From: Streptomyces luteogriseus
GTDB taxonomy: Bacteria; Actinomycetota; Actinomycetes; Streptomycetales; Streptomycetaceae
Direction: 5' to 3'
Length of the DNA stretch: 64,000 nt
NCBI RefSeq assembly: GCF_014205055.1
Contig: NZ_JACHMS010000001.1
Span: 2,170,001-2,234,000 of the forward strand
Part shown: positions 25,649 through 34,001 of the stretch, one piece after another
Layout: each line of letters opens with the position of its first letter
Numbering within the stretch: the first letter of the stretch is position 1
Position numbers and translations under genes: made by a program
Notes under the pieces: generated by a model
Told to the model about the DNA's origin: nothing
Database searches by the model: none
Seen by the model: the letters and a program-made list of their open reading frames with translations, nothing else

Positions 25649-26096
25649 GGGTCGCACCGGGGTCGAACTCCCGGCGTCCTCGCTCCCGGTGGCGCTCGGA
25701 GGCGCCGGGGCAGGCGAGGGTGTCGCCGACCGTCGTGCTGCGGCCGCCGCTGAGGTTGTGGCCCGACATCAGCTCGTAGGTGGTGATTCCGGTCATCGTC
25801 AGGCCGAAGACCGCGACCGCCGCGAGCGCGGGCCGCTTCCAGCCTCCGGCCCGCACCCGGTAGAAGGTGCCGTCGGTGAACTCGCCGGGCCGCGACGGGG
25901 CTTGCCCGGCCGATGGTCTCGCGGCCACCGCCGTCGCGTCCCGGATCTGCTCGCCGGTGCGTCTGAAGAAGTGCTGGAAGAGGGTGCCGCCGCAGGTGGC
26001 GACCACACTGACGACGCCGGCGCCCCCGAAACCCTTGGTTCCGATTCTGGTGGTGACGTGAAGTACCCCACGTTCAAGATCACGGAATGGGGGCAA
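25572..26096 (-). CDS. Hypothetical membrane protein, possibly truncated
   Basis: Reading frame of 174 residues with convincing protein-like sequence in the middle: RIGTKGFGGAGVVSVVATCG, a charged linker, then GWKRPALAAVAVFGLTMTGI (membrane helix). The C-terminal 40 residues are low complexity and overlap the convergent oxidase gene by 77 bases. No ribosome site precedes the TTG at 26096, and the true N-terminus is unclear. It resembles short streptomycete membrane proteins with one or two spans; this copy may be a remnant. Confidence 0.4.
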   Translation of the reverse strand: MPPFRDLERGVLHVTTRIGTKGFGGAGVVSVVATCGGTLFQHFFRRTGEQIRDATAVAARPSAGQAPSRPGEFTDGTFYRVRAGGWKRPALAAVAVFGLTMTGITTYELMSGHNLSGGRSTTVGDTLACPGASERHRERGRREFDPGATPTPPEPSASSRSGTADPDRDDPAAP

Positions 26097-26433
26097 GAGG
26101 CGGCTGAGTCCCTCCTCTTGCGAGAACTCGGGCGGCGCGCCAATCCACGCAGGTGGCCCGAATGGAGTACTGTGGCGAGCCCTGGGTCCGGTCTCCCGTC
26201 AGGGTGTACAGGGCCTTTAAGGACCGCCGGGAGGGGGCTAGTTGCACAGGGTGACAGAGTTCGTCACTTAGCGTTGCGAATAGGTAACCGTGCCATAACG
26301 GCGATCCAGGGCCCGTGCCCGACACGCCGGGCAACTCGGCAAGGTTGTGGCAGGCTGCACCCGGGCAGGCCACACTCGACTAGCGGAAGCAGCGACGCAC
26401 GTGACGTCGGCAGGCACCACCCGGGAGGTCCCC
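26097..26433. promoter_or_regulatory. Leader and promoter region of sepH
   Basis: About 340 bases without a gene. It includes an inverted repeat GTGAC-N7-GTCAC at 26251-26267 and stretches with lower GC, suited to a promoter. Nothing else recognised. Confidence 0.45.
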
Positions 26434-27462
26434 ATGCCCGAACTGCGTGTCGTGGCCGTCTCGAATGACGGCACACGGCTGGTGCTGAAGGCTGCCGACT
26501 CTACGGAGTACACGCTTCCGATCGACGAACGCCTGCGCGCCGCCGTGCGCGGCGACCGTCCCCGTCTCGGCCAGATCGAGATCGAGGTCGAAAGCCACCT
26601 CCGCCCCCGCGACATCCAGGCGCGTATACGTGCCGGCGCGACCGCGGAAGAGGTCGCGCAGATGGCCGGCATCCCCGTCGACCGGGTGCGCCGCTTCGAG
26701 GGCCCCGTGCTCGCCGAGCGTGCCTTCATGGCCGAGCGGGCCCGCAAGACCCCCGTCCGTCGCCCCGGCGAGAACTCCGGTCCACCGCTGGGCGAGGCCG
26801 TGCAGGAGCGGCTGCTGCTGCGCGGCGCCGACAAGGACACCGTCCAGTGGGACTCGTGGCGTCGCGACGACGGCACGTGGGAGGTCCTGCTGGTCTACCG
26901 CGTCGCGGGCGAACCGCACGCGGCGAGCTGGACGTACGACCCGCCCCGGCGGCTCGTCCAGGCCGTCGACGACGAGGCGCGCTCCCTGATCGGCGAGTCC
27001 GACGACCTGGCCGCGCCCGAGCCCAGCTTCCCGTTCGTTCCCCGGATCGCCCGGCTGCCGCGCGACAGACCGCTGGACCGCCCCGAGCGGCCCAGCCTGC
27101 CCGCGCAGGCATCCGAACCGATCGAGGAGGCCACGGGTGAGCGCGACTCGCTGACCAGCCTCCTCGAGGCGGTGCCGAGCTTCCGCGGCGACCTGGTCGT
27201 TCCGGAACTCCCCCCGGCGGAGTCCGAGGAGGAGCCCGCCGTCGCCGAGGTCGAGGAGGAGGAGCCCCCGGCCCCCGCGGCCTCGGCCGGTTCCGCCTAC
27301 GCGGACGTCCTCATGCCGCGATCCGTGGGCAGCCACCGCGACCGGCTCATCGGTGCCACCGACCGCCAGGCCGAGGCGGACGGGGTGCGTCCCGGCCGCC
27401 GGGCGGCCGTGCCGAGCTGGGACGAGATCGTCTTCGGGACGCGGCGCAAGAAGCAGGAGTAG
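26434..27462 (+). CDS. sepH: Cell division regulator SepH
   Basis: Protein of 342 residues. The N-terminal DUF3071 region (MPELRVVAVSNDGTRLVLKA to about 110) includes a helix-turn-helix-like part, ATAEEVAQMAGIPVDRVRRF. A second conserved block (120-190, DTVQWDSWRRDDGTWEVLLV) precedes a disordered acidic region and a conserved C-terminal tail VPSWDEIVFGTRRKKQE. SepH of Streptomyces binds FtsZ and stimulates its assembly during sporulation septation. ATG has GGGAGG. Monocistronic, followed by a terminator. Confidence 0.88.
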   Translation: MPELRVVAVSNDGTRLVLKAADSTEYTLPIDERLRAAVRGDRPRLGQIEIEVESHLRPRDIQARIRAGATAEEVAQMAGIPVDRVRRFEGPVLAERAFMAERARKTPVRRPGENSGPPLGEAVQERLLLRGADKDTVQWDSWRRDDGTWEVLLVYRVAGEPHAASWTYDPPRRLVQAVDDEARSLIGESDDLAAPEPSFPFVPRIARLPRDRPLDRPERPSLPAQASEPIEEATGERDSLTSLLEAVPSFRGDLVVPELPPAESEEEPAVAEVEEEEPPAPAASAGSAYADVLMPRSVGSHRDRLIGATDRQAEADGVRPGRRAAVPSWDEIVFGTRRKKQE

Positions 27463-27483
27463 CCGACCCGGCTGCCGAAGGAC

Positions 27484-27512
27484 GAGGGCCGCGCTGTCCG
27501 GGCGCGGCCCTC
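27484..27512 (+). terminator. sepH terminator
   Basis: GAGGGCCGCGC and GCGCGGCCCTC, an 11-bp perfect stem with a seven-base loop, followed by TCTTCG. It starts 22 bases after the sepH stop. Confidence 0.75.
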
Positions 27513-27514
27513 TC

Positions 27515-27575
27515 TTCGTGTCGGACCCCTTCGTGTCGGGCCCTTCGTGTCGGGCCCTTCGGGTTCTTCGTGTCA
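27515..27575. repeat. Short tandem repeats after sepH terminator
   Basis: Three to four imperfect copies of a 14-16 base unit (TTCGTGTCGGGCCC) between the convergent sepH and sulfurtransferase genes. Non-coding. Confidence 0.7.
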
Positions 27576-27577
27576 GG

Positions 27578-28426
27578 TCACTGCGGGTCAGGGCCGACGG
27601 CGACCGGCCGGTCCGGGTCCGAGGACCACTCCGACCAGGACCCCACGTACAGCTCCGCCGGGATACCGGCGGCCGCCAGGGCCAGGACCTCGTGGGCGGC
27701 TGAGACACCCGAGCCGCAGTACACGCCGACCCGCGCCCCCTCGGTCACACCAAGTCCCTCGAACCGTGCCCGCAGTTCCCCGGCGGGCAGGAAACGCCCG
27801 TCGGCCCCCACGTTCTCCGTGGTGGGCGCCGACACCGCGCCCGGGATGTGTCCCGCCACCGGATCGATCGGCTCCACCTCGCCCCGGTACCGCTCCCCCG
27901 CCCGCGCGTCCAGCAGCGCACCGGAACGTGCCAGCGCCGCGGCGGCGTCCGCGTCGAGCAGTCCCGCCCCCGGCTCCGGCACGAAGTCACCCTCCGCCGG
28001 AGCCGGCACAGACGTGTCCAACGGCCCCTCCCAGGACGGCAACCCGCCGTCGAGGACCCGCACGTCCGGGTGACCCGTCCAGCGCAGCAGCCACCACGCC
28101 CGGGCCGCCGCCCACCCCTGGCCGCCGTCGTAGACGACCACCGGCCTCCCGGCCGACACGCCCGCCCGGCGCATCGCGGTACCGAAGTGCGCGAGGTCCG
28201 GCAGCGGGTGCCGGCCGCCCTTGCCCGGCGCGGAGGCCAACTCCCGGTCCAGGTCGACGTACACGGCCGTCGGGAGGTGCCCTGCCTCGTACGCGGCCCG
28301 GCCGTCGAACGGCGGCTCCCCGGCCGCCTTGGCCGCGGTGAGCTGCCAGCGGACGTCGAGCAGGACCGGCGGCCGGGCACCCGCGAGATCCCTCGCGAGG
28401 TCGGATGCGGAGATGATGGCGTTCAT
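27578..28426 (-). CDS. Sulfurtransferase (two rhodanese domains, mercaptopyruvate type)
   Basis: Protein of 282 residues. An inactive N-terminal rhodanese domain (LLDVRWQLTAAKAAGEPPFD, AVYVDLDRELA) is followed by a C-terminal domain with the active loop VYCGSGVSAAHEV. The CGSGV(S/T)A loop is typical of 3-mercaptopyruvate sulfurtransferases rather than thiosulfate sulfurtransferases (CRKGVT). It moves sulfane sulfur to cyanide or thiols. ATG 28426 follows GGATGGGG; ATG 28435 is three codons earlier. Convergent with sepH. Confidence 0.88.
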   Translation of the reverse strand: MNAIISASDLARDLAGARPPVLLDVRWQLTAAKAAGEPPFDGRAAYEAGHLPTAVYVDLDRELASAPGKGGRHPLPDLAHFGTAMRRAGVSAGRPVVVYDGGQGWAAARAWWLLRWTGHPDVRVLDGGLPSWEGPLDTSVPAPAEGDFVPEPGAGLLDADAAAALARSGALLDARAGERYRGEVEPIDPVAGHIPGAVSAPTTENVGADGRFLPAGELRARFEGLGVTEGARVGVYCGSGVSAAHEVLALAAAGIPAELYVGSWSEWSSDPDRPVAVGPDPQ

Positions 28427-28676
28427 GGTCCCCATCCTCGCGCACGGGGGTGGCCGAGCCGTCCGTGTCCGGCTACTCTGCTCGGCCGGAGCGAAGCGGT
28501 CACGCGGCGTGCGGGAACGGGCACATGCTGTACAGCTGAACGACACCCGCCGACAAGCGCGCCGCGAGGGACAGGGCCCGCACATCGGGCATTCTCCCGG
28601 ACAAGGGACGCCCTACAGGGCCGCCCCGTCAGGCTGCGGAGAGCACGGCCACCGCGAGGCCGAGAAGAGAGTGACG

Positions 28677-29478
28677 ATGACCGACGCACGGGGGTCCGCC
28701 GGACCGAACGGTGACACACCCTCCCGGCACGCGCCCGGCGCACCCTGCTGGGTGAGCCTGATGGTGCACGGCTTGGATGCGACCCAGGAGTTCTACGGAG
28801 CGCTGTTCGGCTGGGAGTTCCAGCCGGGCCCCCAGCAGCTCGGCCCGTATGTGCGCGCCCTGCTCGACGGGCGGGAGGTGGCCGGCATCGGACGGCTGCC
28901 CCCGGACCGCCATCTGCCCATCGCGTGGACGCCGTACTTCGCCTCGGAGGACGTGGATCTCACGGCCGGGACGGTGCGCAGCCGCGGCGGCACGATCGGC
29001 GTGGGCCCGCTGGACGCCGCCGACGCCGGCCGCCTGGCGATCGGCTCCGACCCCTCGGGCGCGGTGTTCGGCATCTGGCAGGCCTCCGCGCACCTCGGCA
29101 CCACCATGTCGGGCGTGCCCGGCACACCCGCCTGGAACGAACTGCTGACCTTCGAGTCGGCGAGCGTCGCCAAGTTCTACCGGATGGTGTTCGGCTACGA
29201 GGAGGAGCCGGTGGTCTCCGCCGACTTCGACTACGTGACCCTGCAGTCGGACGGCGAACCCGTCGCCGGAATCCACGGCCTGGGGCACGCTGCCCCGCGA
29301 CCAGGGACCGCACTGGGTGACGTACTTCCAGGTCGCCGACGCCGACGACGCGCTGGACCATCTCGTCCATCTGGGCGGGCACGTCCTGAAGCCGGTGCAC
29401 GACACCGCCCACGGGCGGGTGGCGAAGGTGGCGGACCCGGAAGGGGCGCGGTTCGCGCTGCTGCAACGCCGCCCCTGA
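28677..29478 (+). pseudogene. VOC/glyoxalase-family protein gene broken by +1 frameshift
   Basis: Two tandem VOC domains. The first frame reads from MTDARGSAGPNGDTPSRHAP through CWVSLMVHGLDATQEFYGAL and the second domain start WNELLTFESASVAKFYRMVF, up to VAGIHGLG. After a GGGG run at 29282-29285 the frame turns to Arg-rich nonsense. The family-like sequence continues one frame over (GTLPRDQGPHWVTYFQVADA and DPEGARFALLQRRP) to a TGA at 29476-29478. Removing one G restores an intact protein of about 266 residues. Such proteins bind metal and small molecules; some give drug tolerance. It marks the left border of the biosynthetic cluster. Confidence 0.8.
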
Positions 29479-29588
29479 CGCCCACGGTTTGCGGCATCTG
29501 TGGACCAGAGCCGCGGCGTACCGGCTCGGAGCCGACGCCGCATGTGCCACCGCCCTGCCGTGAGGCCACTCCCGGGCAAAGCCCCGGG

Positions 29589-30122
29589 CTACGCGACCCG
29601 CGACTCGAGCATCTCTGAGAGCCTCGTCATCCCCCGTGACGTATGGGACTTCACGGCACCCACCGATATTCCCATCGCGTCGGCAATTTCCGATTCCTTG
29701 AGATTCATCCAGTGTTTCAGAATCAAGGCCTCGAACTGTCGACGGGGAAGGTTCCTGAGGGCCTTGACCACAGCCCGCTGATCATTGTTGAGCAGTGCCT
29801 GCTGTTCGGCCGAGCGCACTACGGGCTCACACAGCCGGGGCTCGGCATAGCGGCGGGCAATCACGAGCCGCCTCAACCTCATACGAGCCAGGTTCCTCAC
29901 CACCGACCGCAGGTAGGCTGCGGCGGCCTCCCTGGAGCGTAAATCGTCCCAATTCTTGTAGAGCTGAAAGAAGGCCTCTGCAACGATGTCCTCAGCATCA
30001 GCCTCCGCACCCAACGCGACGGCAAGCTTGAGTAGATGTGACCGATAGGCGACGAAGAGGTGGGCTATTTCTGTCGACCGATCGGATTCGTGTGAGCTGC
30101 GCGAAATCAGTGCTGAGGTCAT
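29589..30122 (-). CDS. ECF-type RNA polymerase sigma factor with a TTA codon
   Basis: Protein of 177 residues. Region 2 includes DAEDIVAEAFFQLYKNWDDL and region 4 has LPRRQFEALILKHWMNLKES then EIADAMGISVGAVKSHTSRG, the SigE/ECF helix-turn-helix. No anti-sigma gene is adjacent. Codon 61 is TTA (minus strand, 29940-29942), so translation depends on the bldA tRNA. Base composition is less GC-rich than the neighbours. The gene is divergent from the first biosynthetic gene and shares a 367-base intergenic region with it, which makes it the likely cluster-situated activator (inference). Confidence 0.88.
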   Translation of the reverse strand: MTSALISRSSHESDRSTEIAHLFVAYRSHLLKLAVALGAEADAEDIVAEAFFQLYKNWDDLRSREAAAAYLRSVVRNLARMRLRRLVIARRYAEPRLCEPVVRSAEQQALLNNDQRAVVKALRNLPRRQFEALILKHWMNLKESEIADAMGISVGAVKSHTSRGMTRLSEMLESRVA

Positions 30123-30489
30123 CCCCGTTGTCCAACTCTCTCCGTAGCCCGCACCCTCGCTGCACGGGCCGCCACCGGTTCATCATGCCATGGGCAACTC
30201 CGCGCCATCGGGCCGATTTCGGCCACCTCACGGGCAGGTGAGAGACAGAATCCAAAAACGATAGACGACGTTCCGCATTCATGCGAGCGTGCCACAAATA
30301 CCCGCTCACGGCGGGTGTGACGGACGTCACCCACGCTTGTTGGGCTCCGCCTGTAAACCAATCCGTGCTTCGCGCAACCAAGTGATGCGAAGTGAGCAAG
30401 CAGGGACCCGCCAGGGGTACATATCGCGATCACGCAAAGGGAGCGGCCGGACCCAGCCGCCCCCATGCGGCTACACGGGGGAAAGACCT
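30123..30489. promoter_or_regulatory. Divergent promoter region of the biosynthetic cluster
   Basis: Intergenic 367 bases of relatively low GC between the ECF sigma gene and the first plus-strand cluster gene. It holds the palindrome GTGACGGACGTCAC (about 30323-30336) and a GCGGC-N8-GCCGC hairpin near 30445. A strong ribosome site, GGGGGAAAG, precedes ATG 30490. No ECF promoter consensus can be assigned safely. Confidence 0.55.
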
Positions 30490-31527
30490 ATGGAAAGCGC
30501 AGGACTTCTGGTCCTGGAAGCTGTGGCGACATGGTTACCGGAGGAGCGTGAGGCGGCGTCGGCCATGGTGGCCGCGGGCAGGATCACCGCGGATGAGAGC
30601 CATGACCTCGGACTGACCGCGGTACCGGTGTCCGAAGAGTCGGCACCCGACATGGCGGTCCTGGCCGCGGAGCGTGCGCTCGGCGCCTCGACGTGCGGCC
30701 CCGAGGACATCGACGTGGTGGTGCACGGCTGGCTGTACCACCAGGGGCACGATTTCTGGTCCCCCGCCCACTACATCGCGGCCCGGATCGGCGCCGCCGC
30801 CGCGCTCCCGATCGGTGTCCAGCAGATGTCCAACGCCGGCGCCGCGGCGCTCGGCGTCGCCAGGGACAAGCTCACGGCGGACGCCCGCGCGCAGGTCGCC
30901 CTGGTGACCACCGCAGACCGTTTCTGCCCGCCCGGATTCGACCGCTGGGCCTCGGACTACGGCGTGGTGTACGGCGACGCCGGCACAGCGGCACTCCTGC
31001 GCCGCCAGGATCCCGGACGGGGCCGTTCCGGGCTTGCTCTGATGTCGCTCGCCTTCGTGACGGACGCCCGATACGAGTCGATGTACCGCGGTCGTGACGA
31101 GTTCAGTCCCATTCCGCTCTGGCGTGGCGGCCGTATCGACGTCAGAAGACCGAAGAAGGCTTACCTGGAGGAGCACGGGGGAATTGCCGCATTCACCGAG
31201 TCGGCGCGAGCGAACGTGCGCGCCGTCCTGCTGAAGGCACTTGCCGAAGCAGACGTGGATCCGAGCGACGCCCGAATCCGCTATGTGGCCCTGCCGCGCC
31301 TGAGCAACAGTGTTCTCGACATGATGTATCTGCCCGTTCTCGAGGGACTGCTGACCGGAAAGCTACTCCGGGAGCGAGAGGGCAGCGGGCACCTGGGGGC
31401 CGGAGACATGTTCGCCAATATGACCCACATCTTCTCGTCCCCGGATCTCGAATCAGGGGAAATCGCCGTGTTGCTCGGCGGTGGTGGCGGCTTTACCTGG
31501 TCGTGCGCCGTGGTACAGGCCGTCTGA
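30490..31527 (+). CDS. KASIII-like protein with Ser in place of the catalytic Cys
   Basis: Protein of 345 residues with the thiolase fold of ketoacyl-ACP synthase III: DIDVVVHGWLYHQGHDFWSP, the nucleophile-elbow region PIGVQQMSNAGAAALGVARD and the C-terminal GEIAVLLGGGGGFTWSCAVV. When aligned to the two Cys-containing paralogues of this cluster, the catalytic Cys falls on Ser114, and the His of their PHNVN motif is Arg270 in LPRLSN. Ser-for-Cys occurs in DpsC, which acts as an acyltransferase/initiation enzyme, so transfer rather than decarboxylative condensation is likely. Codon 16 is TTA (30535-30537). First gene of the plus-strand cluster. Confidence 0.75.
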   Translation: MESAGLLVLEAVATWLPEEREAASAMVAAGRITADESHDLGLTAVPVSEESAPDMAVLAAERALGASTCGPEDIDVVVHGWLYHQGHDFWSPAHYIAARIGAAAALPIGVQQMSNAGAAALGVARDKLTADARAQVALVTTADRFCPPGFDRWASDYGVVYGDAGTAALLRRQDPGRGRSGLALMSLAFVTDARYESMYRGRDEFSPIPLWRGGRIDVRRPKKAYLEEHGGIAAFTESARANVRAVLLKALAEADVDPSDARIRYVALPRLSNSVLDMMYLPVLEGLLTGKLLREREGSGHLGAGDMFANMTHIFSSPDLESGEIAVLLGGGGGFTWSCAVVQAV

Positions 31528-31582
31528 CATCACCCGCGCACCAACTGTTTGCGCCCAGTCAAGAACGTCCGAGAGGTCAGTC

Positions 31583-32926
31583 GTGCCAAAAAGCGAGACT
31601 CAAAGTTATGACGTCGTCATCAACGGGGCCAGCGTGGCCGGCTGTACGGCGGCGATTCTCTATGCACGTCAGGGTGCCAAGGTGGCCCTGCTGGAACGTC
31701 GTTCCCGTATGACCGCGCACAAAGTGCTGTGCACGCACTACATTCAAGCCTCCGCCTATCCTGTGATGGCCGAACTCGGATTGGCCGACGCCCTCGACGG
31801 CATAGGCGCGATACGCAACTCCGCGGACTACTGGACGAAATGGGGCTGGATCAGGCCCGAGGCCGAGGCCGGCCCGGGTGTCCTGCCGCACGGCTACAGC
31901 GTTCGCCGGGAGTCGCTCGACCCGGTGTTACGGAGGATGGCCGCCGGCACCGAGGGCGTGGACCTGCGGCTCGGTCACACCGTGAACAAGCTGCTGACGG
32001 AGGACGGCCGGACTACCGGTGTGGCCGGCACCTCGGCCGACGGCCCCTTCACCCTGCGGGCCCCACTCGTCGTGGGCGCCGACGGCAAGGACTCCACGGT
32101 CGCGCGTCTGACGGGTGCTCCGTCCGAGACCGCGGAGAACAACCGCTTCAGCTACTTCGCGTACTTCCGCGGGCTGCGCCACCCCGAGGGCCGCACCTGC
32201 GCACGTGTCTACTACCTCGACCCCGACAACGCCTACGTGATGCCGAACGAGGACGGGGTGACCGTCGTCGCCGCCGTGCTGTCCAAGACGCGGCTCGACG
32301 ACTTCCGCGAGGACATCGAGGGCGCCTACCTCGACTTCATCCGCTCGCTGCCGGAGGGCCCCGAGATCGACAAGGCCGAGCGGATATCCAAGGTCATCGG
32401 CACCGTGAACTACCCGCTGATCGCGCGTCAGCCGTCCGGTCCCGGATTCGCCCTGATCGGCGATGCCGCCCTCACCAGTGATCCCCTCTCCGCCGTGGGC
32501 TGCGCCTGGGCCATGCAGTCGGCCTCATGGCTGGTCGAGACCACGGCTCCCGCCCTCTCCGGTGGCGGCCCGCTCGACGGCGCGCTCGCCGACTACGCGA
32601 AACGGCACGCCTCGGAGACCGGAGGCCATCAGCACCTCATCGCCGACTACGCCTTGGCGCGCCCCTTCAACGAGATCGAGGCGTTCATGTTCGAGGGTGC
32701 GGCACGCGATACCCGCCTTGCGGAGCACTTCCATCTCTTCGGTTCCCGCCTGATGACGGTGGAGGACTACATGGCGCCCGAGATCGTCGCCCGTACGGAG
32801 AAGGTGACCGGCTGGAGTCTGTCGGAGGACTCCCTGCGGATCCTGTCCGGGGAGGTTCCGGGGGCCGCGACGCACCCGGCCCGGACGGACGGCGCTCGCC
32901 CGGAGAGCACGGAGGCCGCCCGATGA
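31583..32926 (+). CDS. Group A flavin-dependent monooxygenase (FAD_binding_3 family)
   Basis: Protein of 447 residues. FAD dinucleotide fold YDVVINGASVAGCTAAILYA, DG motif VVGADGKDSTVARL, and GD motif FALIGDAALTSDPLSAVGCA. This is the layout of class A hydroxylases, halogenase-like oxidases and geranylgeranyl-reductase-type enzymes; the halogenase WxWxIP motif is absent. It would oxidise (hydroxylate, epoxidise or dehydrogenate) the product or an ACP-bound intermediate. GTG 31583 with a GAGAGG site gives VPKSETQSYDVV, the normal N-terminus. Codon 116 is TTA (31928-31930). The stop overlaps the next ATG (ATGA), so the two are coupled. Confidence 0.82.
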   Translation: MPKSETQSYDVVINGASVAGCTAAILYARQGAKVALLERRSRMTAHKVLCTHYIQASAYPVMAELGLADALDGIGAIRNSADYWTKWGWIRPEAEAGPGVLPHGYSVRRESLDPVLRRMAAGTEGVDLRLGHTVNKLLTEDGRTTGVAGTSADGPFTLRAPLVVGADGKDSTVARLTGAPSETAENNRFSYFAYFRGLRHPEGRTCARVYYLDPDNAYVMPNEDGVTVVAAVLSKTRLDDFREDIEGAYLDFIRSLPEGPEIDKAERISKVIGTVNYPLIARQPSGPGFALIGDAALTSDPLSAVGCAWAMQSASWLVETTAPALSGGGPLDGALADYAKRHASETGGHQHLIADYALARPFNEIEAFMFEGAARDTRLAEHFHLFGSRLMTVEDYMAPEIVARTEKVTGWSLSEDSLRILSGEVPGAATHPARTDGARPESTEAAR

Positions 32927-33936
32927 CCGCGCCGGCCACCGTCCTGACGCACCGGGAGCTGTGGGACGCCTGGTCCCGGCTGTGGAACGGCGACTTCGCC
33001 ATCGCCGACACCATCCTGGCGCGCTCCATGCGGGTCAACATCCCCCAGTACGGCATGCCGGACCCCACAACCCTCCACGACGGCCCGTCCGTCGCCTCCT
33101 GGATCGCCGCCTTCCGTTCCTCCTTCGACGACGACGCCCGGATCACCGGAGAACTCGGTCCCTTCATCGTCGGCGACTACGCCATCGGCCGGTGGGTGTT
33201 CGAGGGCACCTGGCAGGGTGGCCGCCCCGCCTCCGCCACCGTGCCCGCCGGTACCCGCGTCACCTTCCGCGGCGTTGACATCCTGCGCTTCGAGGACGGC
33301 CGGATCGCCGAGTACTGGCTCTCGGACGACCAGCTCGACCTCTACGCCCAACTGGGCGTCCTCGGCGATGCCGCCACCACGTCACAGGGTGCGGACCCGG
33401 CGGCGGAACTGCGCGAGCGGCTCGCGCAGCTGTCCGCGGACGCCGGCCGCACACTGCTCCTGAAGCAGGTGCTCGACGCCGCAGCAGAGGCGACGGAGAA
33501 TGCGGAACTGCGCGCCGCGTCCGGCCAGGAGAGCTTCCTGGCCCTCGGCGTCAACTCGCTGGCCGCCGTGGCCCTCGGCGAACTGCTCGGCGAGCTGACG
33601 GGGATCCCGCTGACCTCTACGACGGTCTTCGACCAGCCCACTCCACGGGCACTCGCCGACCACCTGTGGACCCGCCTCACCACAGCCGCGGACGGCGCGT
33701 CCGTGTCCCTGACGGCGGCCCTGGAGCGGCTGGAGACGGCCGCCGCCGAACTCACCGGTGACGCCGCCGACGGGAACCTGCGCGCCGAACTCGTCACACG
33801 GCTGGGCGCCCTGCTCGACCGGCTCACGCCCGTGACGGAGCGAGCCACCGCCGACAAGCCCGTCGAAGAGACGTCCGCCGAGGAACTGCTCGCCTATCTG
33901 GACACCAGGCTCCGACCCCTGGATGACGCCAGGTGA
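32923..33936 (+). CDS. SnoaL-like domain fused to acyl carrier protein with PKS docking tail
   Basis: Protein of 337 residues with three parts. Residues 10-148 form a SnoaL/NTF2-like domain ([20 protein letters not shown] to [20 protein letters not shown]). Residues 160-252 form a carrier domain with the phosphopantetheine Ser212 in [18 protein letters not shown] and [15 protein letters not shown]. Residues 262-337 ([20 protein letters not shown] to [16 protein letters not shown]) have the helix-linker-helix plan of a type I PKS C-terminal docking domain. The next gene begins with a coiled-coil N-terminal docking region. It therefore looks like a stand-alone loading carrier. SnoaL domains catalyse cyclisation or hydroxylation-type chemistry; a homologous free SnoaL protein is encoded at 46777. 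Confidence 0.8.
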   Translation: MTAPATVLTHRELWDAWSRLWNGDFAIADTILARSMRVNIPQYGMPDPTTLHDGPSVASWIAAFRSSFDDDARITGELGPFIVGDYAIGRWVFEGTWQGGRPASATVPAGTRVTFRGVDILRFEDGRIAEYWLSDDQLDLYAQLGVLGDAATTSQGADPAAELRERLAQLSADAGRTLLLKQVLDAAAEATENAELRAASGQESFLALGVNSLAAVALGELLGELTGIPLTSTTVFDQPTPRALADHLWTRLTTAADGASVSLTAALERLETAAAELTGDAADGNLRAELVTRLGALLDRLTPVTERATADKPVEETSAEELLAYLDTRLRPLDDAR

Positions 33937-34001
33937 CCCCGCCCCGGTCCTCGCGCCCACGACGTCCGGACCCGACCGTGCCTAGCGAAGAGAAGCTGAG
34001 G

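Noticed and set aside
31583..32926. Flavin-dependent halogenase
   Set aside because: The WxWxIP motif and the catalytic Lys region of tryptophan or phenol halogenases are not seen, so monooxygenase is the safer call.
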